This document shows, piece by piece, positions 1 to 11,808 of a stretch of 64,000 nt of DNA. Position 1 is the stretch's first letter, and each line of letters begins with the position of its first letter. The notes beneath the pieces were generated by a model, which did not search any database, was not told the DNA's origin, and worked only from the letters and a program-made list of their open reading frames with translations. The stretch is taken from the NCBI GenBank assembly GCA_005406025.1, contig BGZK01000089.1, forward strand, positions 124,001-188,000, in the 5' to 3' direction. This stretch comes from Eumeta japonica (Eukaryota; Arthropoda; Insecta; Lepidoptera; Psychidae). The translations under genes and the position numbers were made by a program.

Positions 1-514
1 TGACGCAATCGATCGTGTGACAGTATGCGTGGTGGGCGTCCGTGCGTGTACTTGTCCTTACACTACTCGAAATTCAATGACAAGTAGGTATTTTGTTAGT
101 ATAAGTATAACATAATAATTTACGATATTGACATTTTTGGAACTAAAATTGTGTGATCAATGAACAATGCCTTTCACTGCTATCGAATATGCAAACATGA
201 TTTATTGTTAGGGAGTTTGCAGAGGTGACATTGTTGCGACGTTTAGACTTTATATTGAAATTTACCCTGATAGTCAACAACCCATAAGTCTTCAAATAAT
301 TTTGCGTGCTATGTATCATTTGCATTATAATTTTCCTCAGTTTGCCTTGTTTGTTAAGAGGTGAGTAGAACAAATGTGAAAAATCAGAGACTAACATAAT
401 AATACCTTCGGTTACCCCTACACCACTGACAACATCAAGTGTCATTTATAGGTAAGTAATTAGACGCCGCCACCCGTCATAAGGCAGCGATGAAGCGCGG
501 TGGCGGTGGCACGC

Positions 515-1070
515 GGTACACGCGCTTCTAGCTAGCTGAGCATTTAGTACGGTTTTGCCGTAATTATTTTACTTTATTTTTAAGCATATTTTCAATGACA
601 TATTTTTGTTATAGTTACTTTGGCAAAGTTGCTTTAAAATAGGAGGAGATTATGAATATTTGCGGAAAGATGCAAGATCGATTCCATCCTGTACACAGAA
701 TGGATTTTATCATATATATTTTCGTAAATATTTAGGATCTTTTTCTCCTTATAAAACAATTTTGCCAAAGGAACTATAGTCACTGAAGTAGCCGTCTCTG
801 AGAAAATAAGCTGAGAACATCAACGTCGAAATGTCGTATTTACAACCTTAGAACAATTGACGCGTAAGTACCGACCACGCACGCAATTGTAGTCTAGCCG
901 AGTATTTATTAGGGTTGTGTCTTCATTATTCTATATAATTTATAAGTATATTTTCAATGATATACTTTGGTTATAGTTACGTACTTTGGTAAAGTTGTTC
1001 TCAAAAAGAAGCCAATTATGAATATTTGCGAAAATATGCATGATAAAATCCATCTTGTGTTTGTATTTTT
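515..1070. repeat. Diverged direct duplication, ~365-bp offset
   Basis: The segment 518-692 (TAGCTGAGCATTTAGTAC, TATTTTCAATGA, TTATAGTTAC, TGGCAAAGTTG, ATGAATATTTGCG) is repeated at about 882-1058 with the same order of landmarks (TAGCCGAGTATTTATTAG, ATTTTCAATGATAT, TTATAGTTAC, TGGTAAAGTTG, ATGAATATTTGCG). The spacing is about 365 bases throughout. This is an old tandem or nested repeat, not a gene. Confidence 0.55.
605..785. repeat. Long imperfect foldback (inverted repeat)
   Basis: Bases 609-631 (TTATAGTTACTTTGGCAAAG...) are nearly the reverse complement of 757-779, with about 20 of 23 positions paired. The pairing continues inward with mismatches (ATAGGAGGAGATTATGAATA against the complement of the ATATTTAGGATCTTTTTCTC segment), giving a hairpin of roughly 170 bases. 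The left arm recurs about 365 bases downstream. It resembles a foldback or MITE-type remnant; no coding sequence is visible. Confidence 0.6.
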
Positions 1071-1074
1071 TCAT

Positions 1075-1765
1075 TATTTTCAACTATATTTGTAGCAAAT
1101 TTTCTCACAGAATCCTTAAAAAAATATCGTATTTCTGTACATTAATTTTTAGCTATCTTTGTATCATATTTTATCGTTATCTGTAAAATGACAGATTACA
1201 ATAAAATATGGCTTTTTATGTGTTCGTAATTTATTTCACGGAACCTTAAAAAATATATCGCACATCCTCTTATTGGTTTTCAGCTACCTCCATACAAAAT
1301 TTTTATTGAAGTCGGTTACATTATATGGTTTCTTAGTAATTCTCAAGGAACACTATATATATTTTTATTGATTTCCAGCTAACTCCCTATTTTTTATCTA
1401 AAACGGTAAAAATATAACGATTCATAATTATTCTCATGGAGCCCTAAAATGTATCGTGTACGCTTTCATTTGTTTTCAGCTAACTCCCTACTTAGTTTTA
1501 TTGAAAACAATAAAGATATAAGGGTTCTCAGTAATTCTCATGAAACGCAAAAAATGTATCATATGCTTTATTTGGTTTTCACTTAACTCCCTACTAAAGT
1601 TTATATAAATCGGTATAACTGTAAGAGTTCACATTTGGATTCTCATGGAGTCCTAAAAATGTATCGTATATCCCTTCATTCGTATATTCATAATAAACAT
1701 TATTGAGATTTTACATTTTTAGTAATTCTTTCACGGAATGCTAAAATAGAATCAAAAACTTGATT
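1075..1765. repeat. Degenerate ~100-bp tandem repeat
   Basis: A unit containing (T)TTTCAGCTAACTCCCTA, a run of AAAATGTATCGTAT and TTCTCATGGAGCCCTAAAA recurs at about 1150, 1281, 1376, 1477, 1580 and 1680. Spacing settles to 95-103 bases. Copies are diverged, so the array is old. No open frame follows the period. Confidence 0.6.
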
Positions 1766-1789
1766 TTATATTGTAGAGTTTTCGACCGC

Positions 1790-3590
1790 TGTTTCACCCG
1801 TGAGGCCAGAATGAATTTCTACAAATTTTATATCGACTGATGATATGTTTCCATCATAAACCCGATCTCGCTTCTCGTCCTCGATTTCGTCTCGATTTAG
1901 GTTCCGAACTGGTCCCGTTTCTGATATCGATCTCGGGTCCACCTTTCTTCTTCATCTTAGATTCCGATAAATTATCCCATTTTTAAATGTGTCAATATTT
2001 ATACAGGAACCCTAAACAATTTTGGTATAAATAGTACCCTAAAGATAGGTTTATAAAATTTATTACGTACGAGTGGAAGCCATACTGTAAGCGGTTTAGC
2101 CGTTCCGAAGATACCCTAAACAAACAGTCAAACAGATAGACAAAAAAAAATTTAAAAGGATTATTTGCTTTCATATAAACCTTCTCCATAATAATTATAA
2201 ACAAAAAAGTAATCAGGCAAATTGGTTCAGCCGTTTTTATAAATATAGATAAATCAAAATACGTACTACATAAGCAATCTAGTCAATCGAATAAAATATT
2301 TTAATGTAAGCAATTGAATGATGGTCCTAATACGCGCAACGGAAAGTACTCTTTTTACACCGATGATTTGACAATTAAAATATACTAAAGATTGCTTTTT
2401 AGCGTTAGAACACTTAGTGTACTCGAGTCATAATTCGAGAAATCTTGTAAAATAATGACATATACACGCTCACGTTACGGCGTTTTGCGCGACACAAATT
2501 CACCCTCTCGCAGTCAGCGGTATGCTGACGCACATCAAACGAAATGGCAGTGCAATGTGGAATTAGTGATTTTTTTTTAATACTACGGAATAATCGACTA
2601 TATTTATATATTGCCAAAAATACAATTATGCTTAAAACTTTTTTTTTTAATTTCATGTATGAAAATTTTAATACGAAAAGAAAGTAATAATTGGACTGTC
2701 TTCATTTACTTATAGATAAAAAACACAACCTGGTTTTGCAGTGCATTAAATTATTATTACCTTGATTTGTTCTATCTATTGCAAATGCGAAACTTCCTTT
2801 TAGAATATTTAAAGTTCATCAATATTAATGAACTTTAAACATTCTAAAAAAAATCCAAATTTAAGCAATACATCTTCGTTTTCCAAAAAAAAAAAAAAAT
2901 TAAAATTTGGTCTTCATCTAAATTTATCACATAATACATAATATTGCCAACCGCGAACCTTGTTTTGTGCATTTTTAGATCACGTGATTTAAAGGCATCT
3001 TAGTAGTCAAAATTAATCCTTAGAACTAAACACTATTTATAAGATAGTATTAACAAATAGTTATAGTAATAAAAGCATTGATGGACTCGTTCATAAAAAA
3101 AACGAAGTATTATAAATAATAAAACATATTGTCACAGGAATTTACATTTTACTACAAATCGAATACTATAAGCACACTACTACTACCCTAGTACAAAAGC
3201 TGTTAGTTTTCAATCTTAGCGTCCCGGCACATGTGCCGGTGTTGCCACCTGTAAGTTTAAAAGGCGCTGAAGGCTACGCGCCATAATTTGAATATAGCTT
3301 GAAAAAGCGTGAGATTTCTCCGACTACGTGATGAAGACTTAAGTCCTTCCCCGGCCCGGCGACCAAGCGTGGTATTTTGAATATCCCCTCCCATCCTTAA
3401 CCTGGTCCCATAGTATGGATATGTTCTCCAAGTGAGCGCACGTGTCTGAGAAGCTTTTGCATTATTATTTAAATTTATTAGGACCGTTTTATTTTTTTCA
3501 TTTGTAATTGTTTTCTTTTGAACAAGGTAAACCCTATAAAAGCCAAGCTTGCAGAATAGTTCATAATGTGTATAAATTCCAAATTCCATA
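1790..3590. other. Repeat-derived intergenic DNA, no gene seen
   Basis: Bases 1855-1960 carry a GATTCC/CTCGAT-rich tract of the family described at 42540-43760. Around 2080-2140 there is a degenerate GCGGTTTAGCCGTTCCGAAGA ... CAAACAGTCAAACAGATAGACA segment, typical of lepidopteran transposon ends. A hairpin lies at 2798-2849 and a GC-rich patch at 3220-3450. The minus-strand reading frames here (for example 3257-3589) show no recognisable domain. Confidence 0.4.
2798..2849. repeat. Short perfect-type hairpin
   Basis: TAGAATATTTAAAGTTCAT at 2801-2819 pairs with ATGAACTTTAAACATTCTA at 2828-2846 with a single mismatch, around an 8-base loop. The flanking TTT/AAA extend the stem. It is a pre-miRNA-sized hairpin, but it sits in repeat-rich DNA and matches no miRNA seed I recognise. 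Confidence 0.6.
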
Positions 3591-3599
3591 AAACCAGAA

Positions 3600-4836
3600 T
3601 TATTATATTTCCAAAGTATTCAAGAATGTGGAGCAAATGCTACAGGGGCTTTGAGAACCACTGTTCGAGCTATTTTAGATGAATGTGATGCATCTGTTAG
3701 TTCTGGAATGAGTCGTCTCGCATCCAACTGCCCGAAAAAAGCTCGAGACCAAAGAACATGGACTATCATTAGATGATTTTATCTATTTACATTTTATTTT
3801 ATAATAAAAATAATAACGTAAAATGTAGGACTTTCATTTAACTAAAAAAAAGTGCCTACTCCAAAAAATGTATTTGACAAATTAAAGCAAGATATTAATT
3901 TCTATAGGAGTAAAGAAACTGTCCAGAATTTTATATGAAGTTTAAGTTCAAAAGGATTGAAAACAATAGGAGAATTTTAGCTGAAATAGATGACGTACAA
4001 TAGCCATATAAAATATTTTCGATATATTAAAAAAATTCCGAGCTTAAGGCTTTGATATAATTTATATAGATGAAACTTACATTCATAACTCACATACAAA
4101 TGTATGAATGCGAGTACGTTAGGTTTGATGCAACCAAAATGAGCTTGAAAAAACCCCATTTCCAAAGGAAACAAATTAATTATTGTTTATGCGGGTGGTG
4201 AAAAAGCATTTGCGCCTGGTGCACTTTGAATGTGCAAAGTGTTCCAATCCACCACTGACTATCACAATAATATAAACAAAAAAATTATGAAAAATGGCTA
4301 AAAGTGTGTTTGATTCTAAATTTACAGCCTCATTCTGTATTAGTAGTTGATAATGCTGCATATCATAACACATTGATTGAAAATGCACCAAATGCACATT
4401 CCGAAAAATTCAAATAAAAGCTTCGTTAATAAAAAAAAATACAATTTGATCCAAACGTGTTAAGACTTAGTTAATTGAAATAATAAAAAGAGAAAAATCC
4501 AAGAAAACAGAGTATTCAATTGACAAGATTATGACCGAACAAGGTTATACAGTTTTAAGACTTACACATTATCATCAAAATGTTAACCTGATAGAGAATA
4601 TTTGGGTGCAGGTAAAAGGTTACACTTATGCAAAAAATATTGATATTAATCTACTACTAAAAATACTAATTGAAAAAATTGGTTCTTTTGATCAAGATGA
4701 ATTTAGTCAAGACTAAAGTGGTTAATCATGCTATGAAATGTCAGAATTTTTTAAATTTGAAAATTTGTTTGACGAAAGAAATAAAAAATTACAATTTTAT
4801 GTTGGTGATTCATTAGAAAGTGACTACGATTATTAA
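3600..4836 (+). pseudogene. Decayed IS630/Tc1-type DDE transposase
   Basis: This is a broken transposase reading frame, scattered over all three frames with many stops. In order it shows an N-terminal part (CGANATGALRTTVRAILDEC, about 3625-3685), then IIYIDETYIHNSHT with the first catalytic Asp (~4055-4100). Next come PISKGNKLIIVYAGGEKAFA (~4155-4215) and SVLVVDNAAYHNTLIENAPN with the second Asp (~4335-4395). Last is HYHQNVNLIENIWVQVKGYT with the Glu (~4565-4625), ending LESDYDY and a stop at 4834-4836. These motifs match the Tc1-like DDE domain family common as transposons in aphids and moths. All three catalytic residues survive, but frameshifts and stops make it non-functional. Confidence 0.85.
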
Positions 4837-5032
4837 AATCAATAATTTTATTTATTTTACTAGTTTATTAAAATGAATTAGCACTGCTTATTCATCTTTT
4901 GTTCAAAACACGTCTACAAAGCCATCTTATTTTCTTAATTTCATTCGGGTCTACTTATTAAAATATTTGTCAAATACTTAAATCATACAAAATAGATTAG
5001 CAAATAATTATTACTGTAATATTCTAAAATAG

Positions 5033-5300
5033 AAACAGTTTCACATATATCTAACCATTTTTTATACTTGCAGTACTCTATTTGTACTCGCAGAACTATA
5101 TTCAGCTTCATAGAACTTTACAAATAGTATCTTATAATTACATACTTGTTAATCGCTTCCGTCAACAGAAACAATTTCACATATCATTTAACCATTTTAT
5201 GTTTAACTTGCAGAATCCCATTTAAACCCACCCTATTTAATCACATGAAACGCTATACAAGGTTCTTAAATGTACTTTGCTAATCGCTTGCAGTCGACAA
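5033..5300. repeat. Two-copy ~133-bp direct repeat
   Basis: AACAGTTTCACATATATCTAACCATTTTTTATACTTGCAG at about 5033 recurs as AACAATTTCACATATCATTTAACCATTTTATGTTTAACTTGCAG at about 5166. Both are followed by similar text and TTGCTAATCGCTT/TTGTTAATCGCTT. This is a local duplication next to the dead transposase. Confidence 0.5.
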
Positions 5301-6423
5301 GATAACAGTAATTTTAAAAATGGTTAATTAATAAAAATTAATAAAATGATGACCCTCCTAAATATTTGAGTGATGCATATCTGGAGGATTCACGTTTCAT
5401 TTTAATATAATGTATCATTTGTCACAAGATATTCTAATCTTTGTTCAGCAGAAGTTAGACTGACATTTCGATTGCAGCTGTTAAATACTTCAAACGTTTA
5501 TCGTCTCATAATAGTTTGGTGTTGTTCGACTTTTTTTTCTTGGTCTATGAAGATGCCCGATGGTGTTGCAAGTTGCGTCAAACTGTAGCGCTTTGTTTTC
5601 ACTTCACTTCGTTAGTATATTAATATAAAGGAATTGAGTGAGAGACACTTGCAGGTGGGTTGGTATTACTTAAAAATGCAATCATTTAATTTTACTTCAC
5701 TCTATGTCTTCCTAACTGCATAGTGAATATGACTAACTTCCGCAGGAGTAGAGTTTATTATAGAATTAATTCTGAAGAAGTAGAATCTTCTATGATAATT
5801 ACAACCATACCTAAATATTTACTTCTGCACTATATTGATTCATTCCCTTTTTATAATAACTTTTGTGATTTGTATTACTTTACATGTGCATTTTAGAACA
5901 GTTTTTTCTACACATTGCATTTTCTTGTTTTAACTAAACTAGCATATAAAATTTCATAGATTACAAATTTTTGTTTTTTTTTTTAATTCAATAATTCTGC
6001 TAAGTGACATTTTAATCTGCATACAAATGCACATGAAGTGGAAAAAAATGCAGGCTTGTGGACTGGAACTGGGGTCTGTTGCATACGAAATAAACATGCA
6101 GACCACTCATTTTATAACTATTTTTTTTTAAACAAATCAATCAAAATTATTAGAGCAGTAAAAACAAACTCGCACAAATGAAAAGAATCAATAATTTGGG
6201 AGCAAATTGATACCTGTAACTAATATAAAATTGAGACAGTTGGAGACGAAAATAGTTCTCATAAAATGATTTCCTAAGTAATAAAAAAAATATTTTATAT
6301 TTCTTTTGAATATAATGAGTAAGACTATTGATGATTTTGAATCAATTTTTAATATTATAATGAAAATAAACTACTTATTTATAACTTTTCATATACTAAA
6401 TCAACTTTAATTTTACAAATAGC
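5300..6423. other. Intergenic DNA downstream of Tim22
   Basis: AT-rich DNA between the dead transposase and the Tim22 stop codon. It should include the Tim22 3' UTR, since Tim22 runs leftward, but no canonical AATAAA on the minus strand was found close to the stop. No gene or strong repeat was seen. Confidence 0.35.
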
Positions 6424-8277
6424 TCATGTTCCACGCTGATGCATATAATAATCTATGACAGTAGAGAATGCTGCAAAGCCAGCAGCTCCAAACATTCCAG
6501 CTTTTAAGCCACCTGCAAGCAAACAAAAATTTGACTAAATAAAAGTTTCTGAACTACATATATTTAAGTATACATCATGATGTGTAAAATATTTCTAGTA
6601 ACGCCACTAACATCAAGGACCTACACACAAGGTGTAGATGTTGTAGTATCTAATTTAATTATGTTGTTATGCGATTGTTTCTCAACAACAAATGACACTA
6701 TTTTTTTATATTACCATGGCAAACTTGAAAGAAGCCAAGTAGTTTGGTTGCCCATATACTGTTATATTATTAATGTCTTTATGATGTGATTTGGAACTTA
6801 TGACAAAATTATGAAATCTTGTCTATTGGAAATATCAAATGAAACAAATAAATTAAGAATTTTACTAAACAATTATTATTAAACGGTATTTCTGTTCTGG
6901 AACAACTGCAATATTTTACCACCTTGATAAAGAGGTATACCCAACTATAATAATTTATATCAAATTTAAGTTTCCATAATGGATTATTGAAGGATGAGAG
7001 TTGCTTTTGGACATTGTCATCCATTGCAATGACAGAATCCAATACCAATTGCTTTACATGCTTGCTGGGGCAAAGAAATAGTTTATTTAATTTGTTTCCA
7101 TTTCCTAACCATGATCCAATTTATTAATGAGCTTTTACATTAGTTAATATGATTGTACTCAGAAAAACACAGGTAACCACTTAGCTATCACATCCTATTC
7201 TTCATAAAACAAAAGTTACAGTTGATGTGTATAATGCATTAAAATCTTAAACATATCTAATGGACTACAGGATGAAAACTAAATGCGACAGTATACCTCT
7301 TAATCCTATCAAACCACCAGTAACACCGCCTGCATAAGTGCCATTCTTCCAATCTGACTTTCCCCGAGCTGATTCTATGCAACATTCTACTCCAGAAAAA
7401 ACTGCACCCAAAATAGCAAAATTTTTCGCATAGCTCAGCATAGCCCCTTTCATTTCTCTAAGTATCTCTCTAGCACTTTGCGTCTGTGGGGCAGTAGTAT
7501 CAGTGACATTAGGCATTAATGATGAAGTAAATAAGCCAACTGCTGCACCCAAGCCAAATCCTAGAAAAATAAAGTCATTATGCCATTGTTTTTTATTTAA
7601 ATTGTCAATAAATATTATCTGTTAATATTAAGAGTAAAATAACAAAACACCAATACTTAATGTTTTGGTGTGATGGAAGAACAGGCATTGAAATTCTTAG
7701 AAAATCATGTGCAAATCAAATTGGTTACATATTAAACAATTGATGAACGATAGAGTAACATGAGGTATATAAGATTATACCGAATGATGGTTTGTGGTTT
7801 TTGCTTACACCTTGATAAATAGATGAGCTTACATTATGCTGTAAAGCCTTATTAGATTTTACATCAGAAGATTATATGTATATTTGTCAGACTCACAATT
7901 TAGAAATATTATATTAATAAAGCGAATACTTCCAACAATATAGAAATGCTATTTTAGATAAAGAAAAAATACATTTTATAAACCTAATTTACTTTTAAAT
8001 GAAATATCATGGAACATAGTGTTCACATTCAAATACAAAATGACTTACCAATTATGCAACTAGTTAACGATTTAAAGGGACAACTTTCCACTGCCGCTTC
8101 AATCATTTTTTCTTCATTAGTTTTTATTATAACTGGCCCGAGAATTCTTGGAATGATTATATTCTCACGGTATCGATAGTTGTTTCCGACTAAATATTTT
8201 GCTAAAGAATCGTAGTCGCTTTTCTCGTAAAATTTATTTAAATCGGGATCTAAAGGTGGTTTGGTGAATTCCGTCAT
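6424..8277 (-). CDS. Tim22: Mitochondrial import inner membrane translocase subunit Tim22
   Basis: Channel-forming subunit of the TIM22 complex, which inserts carrier proteins with internal targeting signals into the mitochondrial inner membrane. Three exons join in frame: 8277-8049 (donor GTAAGT), 7560-7297 (acceptor TTTTCTAG, donor GTATAC) and 6512-6424 (acceptor TTGCAG), ending TGA. The product is 193 aa, matching the usual length of about 194 aa. The Tim17/22/23 signature is present: G-x2-F131, R142, D146, then AGGVTGG. Hydrophobic, glycine-rich segments lie at about 74-92, 115-135, 150-165 and 166-188. Cys66 and Cys136/137 could form the disulfide described for human Tim22. The start begins [12 protein letters not shown]; upstream DNA becomes non-coding. 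It is transcribed divergently from the CUSTOS-like gene, about 4.3 kb away, with transposons between them. Confidence 0.93.
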
Positions 8278-8939
8278 GATTTCAATTTCAATTTGAACTT
8301 CCCGGGAGCTTTTATGCTAATCATATAATATTGTTCTATGCTTTTCATACACCTTCGCCCGGTGACATATGACTAAACTAGGCGATAATTTAACCTTTTT
8401 CTTTACTATATTCTTTGCTTCTATTTTAACACTGTAAATACGGATAAAAAAAGAGTGTTTAGAGCTTTACGTGTAATTCCCAACTATATTTATAACCATT
8501 TTGAGCAAACATTAAACATAATACTTTGTATTGTACTACTAAAAAGTAGAGGGTGAATGACAGTCACAGATAATCAGTGATTGCAGAGTTTTAACAATAT
8601 GCGGACAATATTTAAATAGTATAGTTAATAATCATAGCAATGACAGTTGGGAAGAAAATGTATTGTTAAATGTGTAAAACACAGAACACATTTACCGATT
8701 AAGGGAACCTTTAATATTAATCCTCTTTAATTTATAAAAAAAGTAAATCGATTGCCAAAATTCAAAAAAAAATATCTTTATTTCATAGATTTCAAAAAAA
8801 CACTTGAAATACGTCATATTTTTTTGCGAATTTACATTTTACCGCTCGTTCGGAAGGCAGTTTTCCCTCAAAAATAACGAGCAAGAAACTTAAGGGCAGC
8901 TCTTTTCTAATTTGCTCATACATAGCCAAAACAAATACG
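8278..8939. other. Upstream region of Tim22
   Basis: This should contain the Tim22 promoter and 5' UTR (minus strand). It is AT-rich; CTTCGCCCGGTGAC near 8348 is a small GC patch. No clear TATA/initiator pair and no other gene were seen. Confidence 0.3.
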
Positions 8940-9770
8940 AAACCACTAAGAATGAAACAGCCCGGCAAGAAGTCGAGCCGCTTATGCCCATGGATATTTG
9001 TCTTCTAAATATTCAGAAATTGCATAGTACCCTTTTTTACTGAGTGATTGTTTAATAACACTTAAATTTATATAGGGGTAAATCTTATACATATACAGGA
9101 ACCTTATTGAATAGGCGCACACAGAGCTGTCTAAATGAATTTGTAACTACTTAGTCGACTAATATGTGAAATCAGTTTATTTTTATTTCTGGTATTGAGT
9201 TTATGTTGACTACTATTTCTTTTATACATTTCTAATATTTTTTTTAGATATAATAAATTTTCATAAATGAATTAAGATGCCAGGGTTAAAATTCCAATTT
9301 CCTTAAACTTATTTCTAAGAAATGCACGAGATCTGAGCTTGTAAATTGCGCGAACGGCCCGCTTTTGCAGCATGAAAATTCTGTGAACATCCGCGGCGTT
9401 TCCCCAGAGCAAGATGACACATACGACATCAGACTATGGAAACAGCCAAAATAAACCAATCTGGCAGTTTCGACGTCATAGCATAGGCATAGGTGGCAGA
9501 GCTAAGCTTTTTCGCCAACTTACTTATATGAGGACTCCATTGAAGCTTGTTATCTAAAGTAATTCCTAGAAACACTGTAGAATTAACATACTCTAATTCT
9601 TTGTTGCGTACTCAAATAGTTCCGGATCCATGTCTTACATTTGGAAGTGAGAATTTTATATATTTTGTCTTCATTTCATTAAGAAGTAGGTTATTTGCAG
9701 TAAACCATTTCTCTACCTTATAGATAGCATTGTTCACATCATCATAAGTGGGCTAAGAAATTAATAAAAG
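8940..9770 (-). pseudogene. LINE reverse-transcriptase 3' fragment (jockey/CR1 type)
   Basis: Read on the minus strand from about 9760 down, the frame gives VEKWFTANNLLLNEMKTKYI, then FLGITLDNKLQWSPHISKLA and KKLSSATYAYAM. After frame changes it reaches RNKFKEIGILTLAS (~9290) and finally GYYAISEYLEDKYPW near 8990. This order is the thumb and C-terminal part of the reverse transcriptase of jockey-like non-LTR retrotransposons. The endonuclease and the catalytic FADD region are missing, so it is 5'-truncated as is usual for LINEs. It carries at least one stop and frameshifts. Confidence 0.85.
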
Positions 9771-10860
9771 AATTACTAAATTATCATTTGCGGTATTTAT
9801 ATTTGCTAATGGCCTTAGTTCCCTAAAAACCTACTAGTATTTAGATCTTGATCTGTATATACTCTGTAGTAATAATAGAACAGTCCCCTGCAGAACTGTT
9901 TATTTTTGTGGAATGTTACGCCTGGGATTTAACGGGGAATTGATGTATAGAAAAGGAAACGTATGTGTTTTGTATGAAAATTTTTTATGCATGATATTTT
10001 ATTAATAATATCAATTAATAATTGATATTATTAATATAAACGTAGAATGCGAAATAAAGCTAAGCAGAGTAGATTGAACACAAAGTAAGGAATTTGGTGA
10101 TTTCCATTAGTATTAAAGACAATATTTTTGCACGCCAGTGTATATTGGTTTATTCAAGTAATTACGAGCTAATATTGAACCAGAGATTAAAAGGATAAAA
10201 TTTTCAATGTGTGTATATAAGTAATCTTCTGAAATTGAATTAAAGAGGGATCAGTTACTTTTTATTGAATAAAAGTTTTTAATTTTATATATATCATCGT
10301 CATTTATATTTTTGATGTTAGATATAGAATCGTAATGTAAGTGTAAAACGATATATTTTATTTTTGAACCTAAGTAATGTAATCTTACGTTAAAAATAGT
10401 GGAAATCTTCACACACATTACTGGGCAATATTAATGCAACCCTAAGAGTAATTGAGAATTGTCTACAGATTGTTTGTCAAGTTGTAGTTACTTGTCATTT
10501 CTGAATCTATTAAAAAATGTAATTGAACTTGCCATGTCATAGAATTGTCTGTGACTGTATATTCTTCTCTATGATTGTTGTACGTACAATGTGTTTATTG
10601 TCTATAGGGATGTACATTCAAATAAGCATCGATATATATATGGCATCGACATTTTTTTGAAAAATCGATTTCCATATTAAAATTATCATAAGTAAAATAT
10701 ATTGGTATGAATTCAAAAATAATGTTTGCATTCTAAAAATTAGTATATTTATCTTAACATACCTTAATCATCTTATGTTACGAGGCAATTTAAGTGCATA
10801 ATAAGCTAAGTAATAAAGAATAATGATTATTAATTTATCAAACCTATACTTATCTGACAA
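9771..10860. other. Intergenic DNA with AT-rich palindrome
   Basis: No coding sequence was recognised. Contains a perfect 35-base palindrome at 10001-10035. Around 10625-10675 there are ATCGAT-containing repeats (CATCGATATATATATGGCATCGACA ... AAAAATCGATTT). Similar ATCGAT-rich text recurs at 12265-12370, on the other side of the hAT fragment. Confidence 0.4.
10001..10035. repeat. Perfect AT palindrome (17-bp arms)
   Basis: ATTAATAATATCAATTA (10001-10017) and TAATTGATATTATTAAT (10019-10035) are exact reverse complements around a single central A. It may be a cruciform-prone site or a transposon end. Confidence 0.8.
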
Positions 10861-11190
10861 AGACAGAGGAAAACTTTTCATTTATGTGTTATGTTGTAAG
10901 TCGACTTCTGTTATTGGGTACTGTGAGATTTATAGCAGATGCTACTCCTTCCTCTAAAACCAATAACGCAGATGCTATAAAATACTTTAAAGCTATTTTT
11001 GAAAGTACAAAGAACAGGATGATGACCATAAAACCAGAATTTCACTGGATTCTCTTTTCTAAGTAATGTGGACTGATCTAAATATTGCTTTAGTTCGCTA
11101 GATATGCCACCGCTGGTTGAACTTGAAAGCAAATTGGAGTTTGCTAAAACAAATTCAAATTTTATGTAATTTCTTACATATATCAACTCA
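10860..11190 (-). pseudogene. hAT transposase C-terminal fragment
   Basis: On the minus strand, one frame reads SSELKQYLDQSTLLRKENPV then KFW (11110-11040). After a shift another reads ALKYFIASALLVLEEGVASA then NRSRLTT-stop-HINEKF (10990-10870). This is the E..YL....NP..FW to ALKY..A.....E.VAS...N..RL....IN order of the hAT-family C-terminal dimerisation domain. An internal stop and frameshift make it a remnant. The ATCGAT-rich flanks at ~10630 and ~12300 could be subterminal repeats of the same element, which is not proven. Confidence 0.7.
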
Positions 11191-11267
11191 ATCTTTTATA
11201 TTTTATTGATAAAAGAGAGATGCGCAATAATAATAGGAATGTAGCTACTAAATAAGACTTATTCCAA

Positions 11268-11808
11268 CTTAAAATACACGCCTCCCACCCACTTTCTCCG
11301 TAGGCCACGGAACGTACTGATAGATCCACCTGACGCTCTTACAGCGGCAGTTGATAGCCTTAATGACGTCAACGACACGCATGACTGACTTAGAGTAGGT
11401 CAAACCGATAGTTAGGTCATCAACCTGAGCTCCTTTACTCCACCCGGCCGCCGCAGACCGCTCCCGACCAGGCAGGAGGAACGGGAACCGACCCGTGACG
11501 GTTTCCGGTGACATCCTATGCCGAGGCGACACCCCTCAGGAGTCGTCTATAGGGCATGTCACGCGCCGTCGGCACTCACACGTGCCGTCCGGCCGCGCTC
11601 GGTGAAGCTATAGAAGTCGTCCGATCGGTCGCCAGACTCGTCGCCTGACTATATAGCATAGCCGATCACCGACTTCAATATCTGGGGGAATTTTTTAGTG
11701 GGTTTCAGTCCCACACTACCCACGCGTACGGGCGCGAGGGCGTGCAGGATAGACATTTTTTACACCCTCCACGTCGCAAGTGGGAAACCAAAAAAAAAAA
11801 ACATCTGT
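11268..11808 (-). mobile_element. GC-rich insertion, probable retroelement piece
   Basis: About 540 bases of markedly higher GC content interrupt AT-rich DNA. On the minus strand an 87-codon frame (11532-11269) includes QVDDLTIGLTYSKSVMRVVD and ends WIYQYVPWPTEKVGGRRVF. The left part contains GTGGGTTTCAGTCCCACACTACCCACGCGTACGGGCGCGAGGGCG (plus strand), and the block ends in 12 A on the plus strand (T-run if read on the minus strand). Sharp compositional borders and a homopolymer edge suggest a retroelement fragment; I cannot assign a family. Confidence 0.45.

Noticed and set aside
143..445. 100-codon minus-strand frame near the left end
   Set aside because: No domain, signal peptide or conserved motif recognised. 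Its neighbourhood is repeat-derived and AT-rich, where frames of this length arise by chance.
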